DNA of 64,000 nt from Hoyosella subflava DQS3-9A1 (GCF_000214175.1 NC_015564.1:2852001-2916000), one strand, 5' to 3'; positions 34,293 to 44,399 are shown, counted from the stretch's first letter. Notes: a model not told the origin generated them from the letters alone. Numbers and translations: made by a program.

Positions 34293-36122
34293 CTACGCAC
34301 CTAAGAAGCCTTCTGCCATGCGTCCCCAGTCATGCCTAACGTTCTGGGCAGCACGCTTCTGTTCCGGGACGATCTGCTCATCTTCATATCTCGCCCACGC
34401 GAACAACATCATTTCGAGACCGCCCTGCGCAGCTGCTAGTTTCTCTTTCAGTAGATCAACATCGTCAGGCAGCGCATCCGGGTCGCGGGCGCCTAACAAC
34501 AAGGGGTAGGCGGGATGATCAAGATTCAACGTCACAAGTAGAACACCTCCACGCGGTTGCACAGAAAAAAACGCACCACCCTCAAGAGAGGCAACGTCGA
34601 TCTGATATTTCATTCCCTTATCAATCGTCGCTGCAGCCAATTCTTGAGCCTGCTCAGGCGAGTGACCTGACCGCTCGAATTGCGCAGAAAGTTCGGCCTT
34701 GCGCTCTTCAGCTGGCTTCGCTTCATCCGCGTCGCTTCGGCCCTTGAAACCTTTCTTCTGACGCTGACGAGTTACATCGGTCGCAGTCTTCTCCGTACTA
34801 TCCCTGTCGCCATAACGTTTACGTGTTCGCCTCCCTTCCGCCTGTGCACCAATCACTTTTCGCATTTCCCGGATATTAGTTTGAATACGGTGCACTAATT
34901 CGAGGAGAGGTTCTACTGGGTCCTCTTCTTCCGCCAACGCTTCCCGCGCTTTGCTGATCGATCCGCCGTACTCCTTGATTAACGATGCAGTATCAAGTTT
35001 CGCAGCCTCTGAAAAATTCCTAGCAAACTGCTTGTTGTTTGATACTCCAAACAGCTCGTCTAGACCGGGATCGAATCGGACCTCTACTCCCCACCAACGT
35101 TCCCGCGGATCATATGATGTCGTCCACGATGGGTCGAGTTCTAGCTCGCGACCGGCACGAACCACCGATACGCCGACATTCCGCGCTGCGTGCCGCCCGT
35201 GCGGCCTGCTGCCTGAACTGTCACCAGCTCTCGCTTCGTCGGTAGCAAGCGACAACCGCACTACCACCTCGTGTTCCTCTCCCCGGAACCGGATCTTCGG
35301 ACGAATTTCATACGAATCGGGGTTTGGAAAAGGCTGAAACATCGGTTTGGTCGAAAAAGGTTCCGGACACGTAGTGTTACTCATCAAGTAAAGCGGGTCA
35401 TTAGGCTTCGCCTTCTGATCCGCTATGAGCTTACTCGGGTAATTTCCAAGGAAACTCTTCAAACGGATCTCTACCCGCTCATCATGAATCCACTCCCGAT
35501 ACATTCGGCCAATTAGTTCAGCAGAGTTCTCGGCTAACGCCTTGGAGGTTCTCCACAAGAGCCGGTCGATCTTGCTCCACACGATTAGAGTCCCGGTTCT
35601 CGCAAATGATCGATCGTCCGCAGCTCGCTGCCATTTTTCCGGTATAGGGTCCTTTTTCGGACTTGGTACCGAACGGAGATTTCCTGATTCAATCTCGTCG
35701 AGATCGAGATAAGTGCGTAACGCGCTTCCATGACCATTCTGCCAGCTCCAGACATCAACTCGCCGACACTGTGAGACAGATGCACTAGGTAAACCCATTC
35801 CGAAGCGGCCCATTCCACCGGCGGTACCTGAACCGAGGCGCGTTCCATTCCCGAATTGGAGCGCTATCTGGAGTGTCTCCCTGCTCATGCCACAGCCGTT
35901 ATCTAGAACTGCCACTTCGTTTAGTCTGCGACGAGTTCGTTGGTCTATCGTCGTATCTAGATCGGCGCAAAGAAGTTCTACGACAGTAGCTTCGGCCTGA
36001 ATTGAATTGTCCATTAGTTCAGCGATTGCATACGCCGCATTCTTGTACCCGTTGTCGCGCATCGCCTTGACTGCGAGAGACGTCGGAACTATGTCGTGGC
36101 TAGCCGAGGTAGTAACAGTCAC
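34293..36122 (-). CDS. GHKL (MORC/Hsp90-like) ATPase, PT-linked effector module
   Basis: A 609-residue protein with an N-terminal GHKL ATPase: N-box AIAELMDNSIQA (residues 32-43), G1 LDNGCGMS (73-80) and G2 GMGRFGMGLPSAS (103-115). It resembles MORC and Z1-type ATPases found in restriction and anti-phage systems. A basic, Lys/Arg-rich linker (RKRYGDRDSTEKTATDVTRQ) precedes a C-terminal beta-rich part. GTG 36122 has GGGAGGAC upstream and overlaps the helicase stop by four bases, so the two are coupled. Together with the DEAH helicase it forms the motor half of the effector module. A similar pair may occur in SspFGH-type systems. Confidence 0.75.
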   Translation of the reverse strand: MTVTTSASHDIVPTSLAVKAMRDNGYKNAAYAIAELMDNSIQAEATVVELLCADLDTTIDQRTRRRLNEVAVLDNGCGMSRETLQIALQFGNGTRLGSGTAGGMGRFGMGLPSASVSQCRRVDVWSWQNGHGSALRTYLDLDEIESGNLRSVPSPKKDPIPEKWQRAADDRSFARTGTLIVWSKIDRLLWRTSKALAENSAELIGRMYREWIHDERVEIRLKSFLGNYPSKLIADQKAKPNDPLYLMSNTTCPEPFSTKPMFQPFPNPDSYEIRPKIRFRGEEHEVVVRLSLATDEARAGDSSGSRPHGRHAARNVGVSVVRAGRELELDPSWTTSYDPRERWWGVEVRFDPGLDELFGVSNNKQFARNFSEAAKLDTASLIKEYGGSISKAREALAEEEDPVEPLLELVHRIQTNIREMRKVIGAQAEGRRTRKRYGDRDSTEKTATDVTRQRQKKGFKGRSDADEAKPAEERKAELSAQFERSGHSPEQAQELAAATIDKGMKYQIDVASLEGGAFFSVQPRGGVLLVTLNLDHPAYPLLLGARDPDALPDDVDLLKEKLAAAQGGLEMMLFAWARYEDEQIVPEQKRAAQNVRHDWGRMAEGFLGA

Positions 36123-37717
36123 CAGATGTCCTCCCAATTGTGAAACGCATCGGCCATTGATGCGAAGCCGGGTAGCGCAGTATCGACTACAGTCACTACT
36201 TCAGCACGTTCGTTTCCGCCAGCACGCGGACCCCGTGTAGCTCGGCCCACCATCTGGCTATATAGCACCAGACTCTTCGTTGGACGAGCGATTAGTGCAC
36301 CACTCGTATTTGGCGCGTCAAAACCTGTTGTGAGTACGCCGTAGTTCACTACTACGCGAGCATCGTTCGCTTCGCTGCGGAATTCGCTAATCAGGCGACG
36401 TCGTTCCTGAATGGGCGTCACGCCTGTGATCGAACGTGCCCAGATGCCTCTCGCGCGCAAAACTGTGGCGAGCAAACGAGCGTGTTGAACAGTCGCGGCG
36501 AAAACAATGATCCGGCGATGTTCCTGTACCATCTGCTCGACTCTGTGGACGATGACAAGATTGCGCTGTTCGTCGTCTGCGAGCATTCGTACTATGCGTT
36601 CCGGTATATCCAGGGCGTCAGAGAGCTCATCCAGGTCACGTGGGGTCAGCTCTGCTCCGGATGAGTAGTGGAGCGAAGAGAAACTCGCCTTCGCGAGGTA
36701 GCCCTCGCTGACGAGGTAGTCGATGGCATTGTCGAAGTTCTTAACCTCGAGCTGGACGCGCCGCCGAAAGAAGAAATCAGCCAACCGCTCGTCTTCATCA
36801 ATATCGTTCCAGGTGCGTCCGGGTGTTGCAGTGAGTCCGAGTAAAGGAGTTGGGACTCCTGCCTGCGATAGCAGCCCCAGAATGAATTCGTACGTGGGTG
36901 CGATGGCCTGGTGAGCTTCATCCATAACGATGAGTTGGACGCGCCCAGCGAGATTTCCGACCGTGGCAAACGATGAACGTGCGGCGCTATAAACCTTGGG
37001 AAGTCCCGCAACTACGACACCGTCAATGATGTCGTCTTCTAAAGAATGCTCCCCCCACCAGCGTGCGACTTTGACCTCGCGATTTCCCAGAACTTCCCAG
37101 GTCTTGCAGAACTCTTGAACTGCCTGTTCGCACAACTCTTCTGAATGTGCAAGCCACACAACTAGGCATGGTTCGTGGGTGGTCAGCCACTGTGCGATGA
37201 TATTCATCGCCGTCCGTGTCTTGCCCGATCCTGTCGGCATGTGTAGTAACACCCGACCGGGATCTACTGATAAAGCACCAATTACCTTCCTTGCGGCAGC
37301 GCGCTGATGGTCGAAAAGCCCGTGCATTGGACCGATCGATTCAATGGTAGCCGGAGTCGCGGCGTCTTCCTGCGATGAATCGGCTAACGTGAAGAAATCG
37401 AGGAGTTTACTTGCTCGCTTGGATCCCCGCCGGATCCTAAGATCTTCCAAACTCGAATACGGGTCCCGAACGTCTAAACCCAGTACCTCCGCAAGCTCAG
37501 TTGCCTCGTGTGTCCGCAGAAGCGGCATCAGCTCCGCCCTAGTGTCTGGATTGAGAAGGAGCTCGACCGGGGGTGTCAGGTCCACTGCAACTTCAGACAA
37601 TGCGCTCGGCTGGAGCAGCTCAGGTTCGAGTTTTGAGAGTAGCCGTACCGACGACTTGCCCACGATCCTATGAAGCGTGGGTTCCGCTGCGCGTACGATC
37701 AAGTCCTCGAAGAGCAT
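36119..37717 (-). CDS. DEAD/DEAH-box helicase of the PT-linked effector module
   Basis: A 532-residue superfamily 2 helicase. Walker A is MPTGSGKTRTA at 160-170, and the Walker B is VMDEAHQAI with the DEAH box at 266-269. Motif III is LGLTATPGRTW, and motifs V-VI are VVVNYGVLTTGFDAP and QMVGRATRGPR. An N-terminal region of about 130 residues is helical and not of a named family. It starts 76 bases after sspD and is the first gene of the five that follow the PT-writing module in the same operon. Helicases of this type unwind or translocate on DNA in type I, III and PT-based restriction. The corresponding Ssp name could not be verified. Confidence 0.8.
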   Translation of the reverse strand: MLFEDLIVRAAEPTLHRIVGKSSVRLLSKLEPELLQPSALSEVAVDLTPPVELLLNPDTRAELMPLLRTHEATELAEVLGLDVRDPYSSLEDLRIRRGSKRASKLLDFFTLADSSQEDAATPATIESIGPMHGLFDHQRAAARKVIGALSVDPGRVLLHMPTGSGKTRTAMNIIAQWLTTHEPCLVVWLAHSEELCEQAVQEFCKTWEVLGNREVKVARWWGEHSLEDDIIDGVVVAGLPKVYSAARSSFATVGNLAGRVQLIVMDEAHQAIAPTYEFILGLLSQAGVPTPLLGLTATPGRTWNDIDEDERLADFFFRRRVQLEVKNFDNAIDYLVSEGYLAKASFSSLHYSSGAELTPRDLDELSDALDIPERIVRMLADDEQRNLVIVHRVEQMVQEHRRIIVFAATVQHARLLATVLRARGIWARSITGVTPIQERRRLISEFRSEANDARVVVNYGVLTTGFDAPNTSGALIARPTKSLVLYSQMVGRATRGPRAGGNERAEVVTVVDTALPGFASMADAFHNWEDIW

Positions 37718-37793
37718 CGCTCACCTCTATTCGCCTTGGCAGGCGTAGACCGGTACTTCGACGTGTTGCCTCAGTGTTGACTCACGAGTCTCG

Positions 37794-38648
37794 CTATAGC
37801 GCACACACAGCACAGGGAGTGGTGTCATCCTCCTCGTCGAGTGCGGCCCCAAGTACTGCGACAAGCGGCAAGTTTCTCCGTGATTTCTTGGCGCGCGCGA
37901 GAGCCTCTTCGTGATGCTTGACGATCTCTTCCTTGCGCGCGATCAACTCGTCCAAGGTCTCTCCTTGCGACCAGGTATATGCGCGCCCTTGCATCGCGAA
38001 GTCCTCGTAAGACGAGTCACCGTCCACCCCAGCGTCTGTCAGCACCTTCTGCTCAATGCGTCGCGCCTTTTCAAATAGTTCAGGATGACGCTCCGCGAGC
38101 CCGACCCATTCAGCCTTCCGCTGGTAGAAGCAAAAGTAGCAACCTGAGCGAGTTCGCCATTCATAGTATTCGGGCAGTCCGATTCCAGCGTCGTCTAGGA
38201 TCGCGTTAACACCGTCGAGGTCGATGTCGGCCTCGAGGAATGGGAAAACGGTTTGGATGTTTGGCTTCGTTGAAATGTAGCCTTTACGGTTCGCTTCGTC
38301 CGCGCGAATAGCTACATAAGAAACAGCCTCATCATCACCGATCCATTCCTCGAGCGGTTTGATCTTCATGTTCTTCGTGCACCATCGCATCTGCGGCGAA
38401 GGGAGTGCTCCTCGGAAGACCTCGAACCAGTGGTCAAACCCTCGTTCGGCGTTGAGGCGAGCGATCGGCTTGCCGAGAACTCCCTCGAGCTTGTTTAGGT
38501 ACTCGTATGTTTCGGGCAGCTCCGCTCCCGTATCGCAAAAGAAGTATTCGATATCAAGCTGGGGCCGCGACTGTTTGAGATAGACAGCTAGCGCTGACGA
38601 GTCTTTTCCACCCGAGATGCCGCATATGTGTCGAGTCTTGTCAGCCAT
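37794..38648 (-). CDS. sspD: SspD, PAPS-reductase/ATP-pyrophosphatase-like PT protein
   Basis: A 284-residue adenine-nucleotide alpha-hydrolase (PP-loop) protein homologous to DndC/PAPS reductase. The PP-loop is ISGGKDSSAL with Ser12. Cys90 (RWCTKN) and the pair Cys170 and Cys173 (SGCYFCFY) are the likely Fe-S cluster or sulfur-carrying residues. The tail ends in CAVC (279-282). In the Ssp system SspD activates the DNA phosphate using ATP, while the sulfur comes from SspA. Its start overlaps the stop of sspC by eight bases. All key residues are present. The neighbours sspB and sspC distinguish this from a DndC. Confidence 0.85.
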   Translation of the reverse strand: MADKTRHICGISGGKDSSALAVYLKQSRPQLDIEYFFCDTGAELPETYEYLNKLEGVLGKPIARLNAERGFDHWFEVFRGALPSPQMRWCTKNMKIKPLEEWIGDDEAVSYVAIRADEANRKGYISTKPNIQTVFPFLEADIDLDGVNAILDDAGIGLPEYYEWRTRSGCYFCFYQRKAEWVGLAERHPELFEKARRIEQKVLTDAGVDGDSSYEDFAMQGRAYTWSQGETLDELIARKEEIVKHHEEALARAKKSRRNLPLVAVLGAALDEEDDTTPCAVCAL

Positions 38649-41600
38649 GTGCCTCTCCTCTGCTGTCGTTTTGAGGCTTTAGGTCGGTCTGCTCTCGGGC
38701 AAGAGATTCCGCCGCGAGTGCCGCGAGTAGCGCATCAGTAGGCGCTATGCCGTGCTCTTTAAGCCTGTCGATCGCAGTATGCAGCACGGCACTGACAACT
38801 TTGCGCTGCTCGACATCTAGCGTAACCGTACGATCCACTGTGTCGCCGTTGGCTCCCGTCAGTGTGATGGCGAAAGCCTCAAAGCTGCCGTCCCCTCTTT
38901 CGTACGACGCTCGTGCCTTGGCCAGATCTGTAACGCGCCTGAATGACCTTGCAGTGGAGGCTAACTCGGTGAGGTGACGGTAAGCGACGTGGTCGTCCCA
39001 GTCCTGGGGGGATACACCTATGACTGTCGTGGCGATCTGTGTTCCCAATTCCTCGGGGGTTGACGGATTCATCAGGCACGCCTGAATGAAGGCACGAACA
39101 TTTTGAGGCACAGTGCGCACGGTGGCAACTGATGCTGCCGCCCCTTCCATTGCTCTCATTGCAGCTCGCCGATCGAGCCGTTGGCCATCTGCTCTGAGCG
39201 GAACGGCCGACTCAGCTACCTTGTCGAAGATCGCCTCGCAAAGGCGCTTATTGGCTTCCTTGAAAATTCGCAAACTGTCAGCGATCTGTTCTACCGCAGT
39301 CGCAACATCTTTGGGATCGAGCTTGCTGTTGCCCGCCTTTATTGGCGTCAGTCCCAGCGCCTGGGGGATCAAGTCGAAAACGAGTACGTCAGGCTCCCGT
39401 GCCTCGCTAATCGCTTTCCGGACCGCGACTGTCCGCTCGATCTGCGTCTCGCTCAAGTCATCGAGGCCGACGAATGACCGACTTTTCAATGCATATCGCG
39501 AGCTACCCTGCCGGAAGATCCCCGCTATTCGCTGAACCGTCGATAGCAGGGTTAACTCCTGCTGCGTCTCGCCCAAGTCGAAGTCGTCGAATGCATGGTT
39601 TAAGGCGCGTAGGTACTGCCACCGGCCACCGAGCTTGGTCGTTCCGATGTGCTTGATCGCGAAGTTCCTTGGGTTACGCACGAGACGCTCGATAAGCGGG
39701 GCGTTCATGCGTGGGACAAATGTGCCGTGCTCGTAGATTGCGATCGTAGGGGCATGGACGACTAGCAGTGCGGTCAACAGCAATGACGCCGTCCCCTCTC
39801 GCAGACCGTAGGGTGGGGACATCATCACAGCGAACAGATGCTGCGCATTGACGGCGTCGTCGACCGACTTGAGTTCATCAACCACCGCAGCCCAGGGGGC
39901 AGACCAACCAGGCTCAGTCGGCTTCTGCAGCTTTGCCCGCCTGTGGTCATGCGCACCGGCATCAGAGATAACGGCACGGTACATTGCCACTTCAGGGCCT
40001 TCACCCTTAAACCCGAACTGCGGCTTACCGTGGGTACTCGAATCAACTAGCGCTTCGAGCAATATCCGACGTGCGCGTGCACCTGCACTGGTAAGTTCTG
40101 CGCGGTTAATCGCCTCGTACGCAACAACTTTCGGGCCTTTGCTGTAGGCCTCGTCGAGCACTTTGGAAAGTCGCGCCGTGGCCACACCGTCAACCAGTTC
40201 CTGCGACTCTCCCGCTGGCGGATTGACCCACGTCCACCGCGCACCTTCGTCAAATGCTCGAGACAACGAATGGTCCAGCTGGACGCGCGCGTAGGCGATC
40301 CGTTCCGCTAGTTCTCGCTGCGCAGCCGAGTCGTCACGAGAAAGTCCCGGGTCCTGCGCGACCTCAAGTAGCGCACCCAACTCCACAGCAGCCTCAGTCG
40401 CGACGGTCAGATCTTCAGGATCAACGACAACGACCGGGACTGTTTCGTCACCGCTGATCGTGAGGTCGCAACCTTCTAGCCGATAAACAAGAACGCCGTC
40501 ACAAACGCTCGCTGGAAGAGGTGTCGCAATCGTAGTCCTACCGCTGTCGGCGTAAACTGCGTCGAACGCCCGCACAGTCCCTGTCTCAGTTGAGTGCCGA
40601 GCCGCGACCACTGGCTGCATGGGGCGTACTTCCGAGAGCATGTCGGCCATCGAACGTGTGCGCGAGAGCCTTCGGGCGGCACCCAGTGCACGATTGATAT
40701 CGAAGTCGGAGCCTCGCCAGATTCGAAACTCCTGCGCATAGTCGCGGTAAGTCAAGAGGCTCATTTGCTGAAGCTCGTCGAGGCGCGCGTGAACGTCTGC
40801 TTTGGCCTCAGTGCCATCGCGTCCATCGGCGGCGGCCAAGGCCACCAGGTCGGACGATGCTCGCAGCATTCCAGCCGCGGCCACCAGATTCAAAACACCG
40901 ACAGTTTTCAGTACGCGCCGCTGCGCATCAGTGAGACCGGTGGCGTCCCGGATAGCAGTAGCAACCTCGGTCCAGCGGCCAGCGTCCTGGGAGATCGCAA
41001 GGAAGTTGCCTGCTGATTCGACAAAGTAGTCGTAAACCCGGTCCAGCCGGATCCAGCCCAAATCATTCGGATTAGAAATCTTCCTGAGCCACGTCGTGAC
41101 GGATAGCGGCTCAGAGGAGGCCAGGAATGAAAAAAGAGTCCGTTCGTTCTGTCCATACCGCGCACAGAGCTCAGGAAGCGCGAGCAGTGTTACCGGATGT
41201 AGCGGCCAGCAGTCACAGAGGAGTTGGGTCGATGAGACTTCAGGGAGGCCGACCTCAGCTGCTCCGTCAGCCGCCATCATCGCGGCCGCAAGACGCGTCT
41301 TGCCGAAGGCCTCATCGGAACCATGGTCTAGGGCACTAGCAATGAGATTCCTTGTGGCACTCGCTGAATCTGCGTAGGGAATGTCCTCGAAGCGCCCCTG
41401 TACCTTTGCCCATTCACGACGCTGGGCTGTACTTGCCGACGCAGCGTAGCTTTCAAACGCTAGATGCTGGATTGTCACCACGATAAGTGGCAGATCATTC
41501 TGCGTGTCTGTCGCCCATTCGGCGAGCTCCTGCAGGAGATACATATCCCCGTCAGCACCTGACGCGCTGTAAGCCTCAAGGTTCTTACCAAACTCATCGA

Positions 41601-42168
41601 TCACAAGCAGGAGTGGCCGCTCCTTCACCATCTCCCGAACAAGATCTTGAATCTCGTGGTACGAGGGCGTTGCGAGCTTTCGATCAAGTGCCCTGGAAAG
41701 GGCTGCCTCAACCCTTCTCGATACTTCCGCGCCAACTCCCGCGCTAGGGCAAGCGTTCTTTAGGGCGCGAAGCACGGTAGTGGCGACAGCCTCACGCTGC
41801 GGCGCGGTAACTATCGCTCGGGCGAAGCCTCGGGTATCGCCGCCCATCGCCGTTCGAGCGCGCGGCAGCGCATCAGCCGTTTCGCTGTCGTGCTCACTCA
41901 GGAGCCGCATCGCCTGGTCGAATGATGGGGAATCTGCTGGTGCACACAGGGCGTCTAAGAAGACAGCTAGAGATGACTTTCCAGAACCGTAGGGTCCGGT
42001 TATGGAGAATGCTCTCGATCCGTCCCGAGACTCCATGCCGCGGACGACCCGCCGAACGACATCGAGAGCGCGAGCTGTCGGAAGATATCCGTCGAGCGCT
42101 GACGACTCAGAAGAGCCTAGTCTGACTGACCGCGCGAACCGACCCTTTACCCTGGTCGGTACTCCCAT
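38641..42168 (-). CDS. sspC: SspC, large P-loop ATPase of PT modification
   Basis: A protein of about 1175 residues, the usual large size for SspC. Walker A is ITGPYGSGKSSLA at 56-68, and Walker B is LLLVIDEFGKNLEAY with Asp-Glu at 191-192. The rest is long and helical, without other named domains visible. In Ssp systems this ATPase works with SspB and SspD in placing the sulfur. ATG 42168 has GGAGG eight bases upstream and overlaps sspB by 62 bases; ATG 42180 is another choice. It overlaps sspD by eight bases. Intact and full length. Confidence 0.8.
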   Translation of the reverse strand: MGVPTRVKGRFARSVRLGSSESSALDGYLPTARALDVVRRVVRGMESRDGSRAFSITGPYGSGKSSLAVFLDALCAPADSPSFDQAMRLLSEHDSETADALPRARTAMGGDTRGFARAIVTAPQREAVATTVLRALKNACPSAGVGAEVSRRVEAALSRALDRKLATPSYHEIQDLVREMVKERPLLLVIDEFGKNLEAYSASGADGDMYLLQELAEWATDTQNDLPLIVVTIQHLAFESYAASASTAQRREWAKVQGRFEDIPYADSASATRNLIASALDHGSDEAFGKTRLAAAMMAADGAAEVGLPEVSSTQLLCDCWPLHPVTLLALPELCARYGQNERTLFSFLASSEPLSVTTWLRKISNPNDLGWIRLDRVYDYFVESAGNFLAISQDAGRWTEVATAIRDATGLTDAQRRVLKTVGVLNLVAAAGMLRASSDLVALAAADGRDGTEAKADVHARLDELQQMSLLTYRDYAQEFRIWRGSDFDINRALGAARRLSRTRSMADMLSEVRPMQPVVAARHSTETGTVRAFDAVYADSGRTTIATPLPASVCDGVLVYRLEGCDLTISGDETVPVVVVDPEDLTVATEAAVELGALLEVAQDPGLSRDDSAAQRELAERIAYARVQLDHSLSRAFDEGARWTWVNPPAGESQELVDGVATARLSKVLDEAYSKGPKVVAYEAINRAELTSAGARARRILLEALVDSSTHGKPQFGFKGEGPEVAMYRAVISDAGAHDHRRAKLQKPTEPGWSAPWAAVVDELKSVDDAVNAQHLFAVMMSPPYGLREGTASLLLTALLVVHAPTIAIYEHGTFVPRMNAPLIERLVRNPRNFAIKHIGTTKLGGRWQYLRALNHAFDDFDLGETQQELTLLSTVQRIAGIFRQGSSRYALKSRSFVGLDDLSETQIERTVAVRKAISEAREPDVLVFDLIPQALGLTPIKAGNSKLDPKDVATAVEQIADSLRIFKEANKRLCEAIFDKVAESAVPLRADGQRLDRRAAMRAMEGAAASVATVRTVPQNVRAFIQACLMNPSTPEELGTQIATTVIGVSPQDWDDHVAYRHLTELASTARSFRRVTDLAKARASYERGDGSFEAFAITLTGANGDTVDRTVTLDVEQRKVVSAVLHTAIDRLKEHGIAPTDALLAALAAESLAREQTDLKPQNDSRGEAHG

Positions 42169-43264
42169 TCTGGCCTCCATCAAGCGCAGGAACAATGTCA
42201 GAGCTTACGGTCGCATTCAACTCTGTCACGGTTTCGTCCGTGTACGTTGGACTTCCATAGTGTCGAGCAAGAAGTTTTGACGCGACAGTTCTGAGACCAC
42301 CCTCAGAAACTGTCACGAGGGTCGGCGAAGATGCGGTTGATGACACCGCGATCAAATTCGGCTGTTCAGCGGCAGCCTCCTGCAGCATCTCCACAAGGTC
42401 GCGTTCCGCCAACTTGAAGGCTTTCCCCGGCCCCCCAACTTCATTCGCAAGGCTGGAGATCAGGGCCGATCGCGCTGTGAATCCGGTGCGGTCGAGGAAG
42501 TCGAGACAAGCGAACGCCACGACCGCCGGACTCATTCCCGGTTTACGACCGACTGCAAACCGGAAGCCGGATCCAGCCGCACGCACTAGAGAAAGGGGAA
42601 CCATCGGCGCATCGATAGTGTCATCGAGTTTGTCGGCTTTTCGCGAACCCAAGGTGCCAGCGTATGCCCGCAAGAGAGCTAGGACGTCCTTCTTCACTGT
42701 CGACTGCGATGGCGGCCGAGGAGAGTTCCACGCCGCAGTCGCCTCAATTTGGGCAAGCACATGGTCAAGCAGCACTTCGGGTGTGAACGATACTGCTCCA
42801 AATGTATTGAATGCCGTCCACCAAACTGGAAGCCTCGAATGCGGCGACAGCATCATCCAATGGATAAGCCACCAGGATTCTAACCGCTCTAAGAATGGGT
42901 CGAAGCCCTCAACCCCGACAAATGCAGGCGCCACCTGAGAAAGGCCGAGCTCATACCTCGTGGTGTCAACCGTTGCCCTGCCGTTGAGGAGTGCCAAGCC
43001 AAAGTAGGTCGGCACCATCACGGTTCTGCGGCTGTTATCGACGGCTGGAACTTCTTCCATTAGGCGGGCTGCGGACAACCAGAACCGGATCGATTTCGCC
43101 ATATTTTTGCCCACACCCAGACGGTGGTGCGCGTCATCACTGTAGAATAGCGACGGGTCAGCCACGGCGTGGTCGAACCCCCGCTTGAGCCAGCCGTATC
43201 GAATTGTGAAGGTTTCGTGTCGACCGAACGCTCCGTCAATCGAATCCTTGATGCTGATCGCCAT
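42107..43264 (-). CDS. sspB: SspB, DUF4007-domain protein of PT modification
   Basis: A 385-residue DUF4007 protein. The N-terminal family block is GAFGRHETFTIRYGWLKRGFDHAV, then HHRLGVGKNMAKSIRFWLSAARLMEEV. The middle and C-terminal parts are helical. DUF4007 proteins are the SspB of the Ssp system; SspB nicks DNA so that sulfur can be inserted in one strand. No further catalytic residues can be named from sequence alone. It starts one base after the stop of sspA and overlaps sspC by 62 bases. Its presence rather than DndB or DndE marks this as an Ssp-type, not Dnd-type, locus. Confidence 0.85.
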   Translation of the reverse strand: MAISIKDSIDGAFGRHETFTIRYGWLKRGFDHAVADPSLFYSDDAHHRLGVGKNMAKSIRFWLSAARLMEEVPAVDNSRRTVMVPTYFGLALLNGRATVDTTRYELGLSQVAPAFVGVEGFDPFLERLESWWLIHWMMLSPHSRLPVWWTAFNTFGAVSFTPEVLLDHVLAQIEATAAWNSPRPPSQSTVKKDVLALLRAYAGTLGSRKADKLDDTIDAPMVPLSLVRAAGSGFRFAVGRKPGMSPAVVAFACLDFLDRTGFTARSALISSLANEVGGPGKAFKLAERDLVEMLQEAAAEQPNLIAVSSTASSPTLVTVSEGGLRTVASKLLARHYGSPTYTDETVTELNATVSSDIVPALDGGQNGSTDQGKGSVRAVSQTRLF

Positions 43265-43265
43265 C

Positions 43266-44399
43266 TCACCGCTCCCAATTATTCAGGCGCCGAACTCGGC
43301 GGGCCGCCTCGGCAAGCCTGGCGGCAGCTAGTTCTACGTCATCGGTGGTAGTTTCGGCGCCCAAGGACAAGCGAACCGACTCCTCCGCGTGCACAGCGTC
43401 CAGTCCCATCGCGAGCAGCACATGAGACGGAGTTGGCACGGCCGCGGTACAGGCTGACCCAGATGAAAAGGCCACCTCTGGGCAGTTCACGATCATGGCG
43501 TCCGCATCAGCTCCCGGAATTCTGATATTCAGCGTGTTCGGGAGCCTTTCTGCAATGTCGCCGTTTATCGGAAGTGCACCCAGTTCAGACTCCAGTAGGC
43601 GATGGAGCCTATCACGGAACTCACGCACACGATCGCCGTCGGGCAGGTGCTTAAGGGCCAATTGAGCTGCAACTCCGAACCCCACAACGCCCGCGACGTT
43701 CAGGGTGCCTGAACGCCATCCATTCTGATGCCGTCCGCCACGTATTAGCGGCAGCGCCTCCTGCCCTCGAGGCGTCACGAGGACGCCGACGCCCTGGGGT
43801 CCGTTGAGTTTGTGTGCCGAAGCGGAGGCGTAATCGACTCCCCAAGCGTCAAGGTCCACTGGTAGCTTGCCGACCTGTTGCGTAGCGTCGCATACCACCA
43901 GCCCTCCCGCTCCATGAGCTATTCGAGTCAGTCGCGCAATGTCGTTAACAACTCCCGTTTCGTTGTTCGCGGCCATTACCGCGAGCACGAAGGGGCCTGC
44001 TGGTAGTGCCGCGGTCAAGCGCTCGGGAGTTACACGACCTGCTTCGTCCGAGTCGATCCATGTCAGGGGAACGCCTTGATCAGCTAGGTGCTCGGCGGTA
44101 TCAAGAACAGCCTTGTGCTCAGTTCTCGCAAGAAGAAGGTGCGGGTGCGATCGAGTCGCAGCCATCATGGCTGTGTTCAACGCTTCAGTCGAACCTGACG
44201 TCCAAACGAGTCGCGTAGCTGCGACGTTCACGAGTTCGGCAACCTGTTCGCGCGCGCGCTCAACAAGAGCCGCAGCCTTCCTACCAGGTACGTGACTCGA
44301 TGCCGCATTCCCAAAACCGCCCGACATCGCGTCGAACACGGCGTGGATCACCTCAGGCGAAGCCGGGGTTGTGGCGTTGTGATCGAGGTAAACTTGCAC
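43266..44399 (-). CDS. sspA: SspA, cysteine desulfurase of PT modification
   Basis: A pyridoxal-phosphate cysteine desulfurase of the IscS/NifS class, about 377 residues. The N terminus is VYLDHNATTP; the PLP Lys is in SASAHKLNGPQ, and the persulfide Cys is in FSSGSACTAA. It takes sulfur from cysteine and passes it on to SspD. GTG 44399 begins at the conserved strand, and lies seven bases after a candidate -10 box TACAGT, so it may be leaderless; an in-frame TTG at 44429 is the alternative. First gene of the modification operon, with the stop one base from sspB. A general IscS role elsewhere in the cell is possible too. Confidence 0.85.
   Translation of the reverse strand: MQVYLDHNATTPASPEVIHAVFDAMSGGFGNAASSHVPGRKAAALVERAREQVAELVNVAATRLVWTSGSTEALNTAMMAATRSHPHLLLARTEHKAVLDTAEHLADQGVPLTWIDSDEAGRVTPERLTAALPAGPFVLAVMAANNETGVVNDIARLTRIAHGAGGLVVCDATQQVGKLPVDLDAWGVDYASASAHKLNGPQGVGVLVTPRGQEALPLIRGGRHQNGWRSGTLNVAGVVGFGVAAQLALKHLPDGDRVREFRDRLHRLLESELGALPINGDIAERLPNTLNIRIPGADADAMIVNCPEVAFSSGSACTAAVPTPSHVLLAMGLDAVHAEESVRLSLGAETTTDDVELAAARLAEAARRVRRLNNWER

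Noticed and set aside
32814-37717. Helicase, ATPase and PLD genes as a DISARM or BREX system
   Set aside because: No DrmA/DrmB, PglX, PglZ or BrxC was seen; the genes follow sspD in one operon, which fits a PT-linked effector better.
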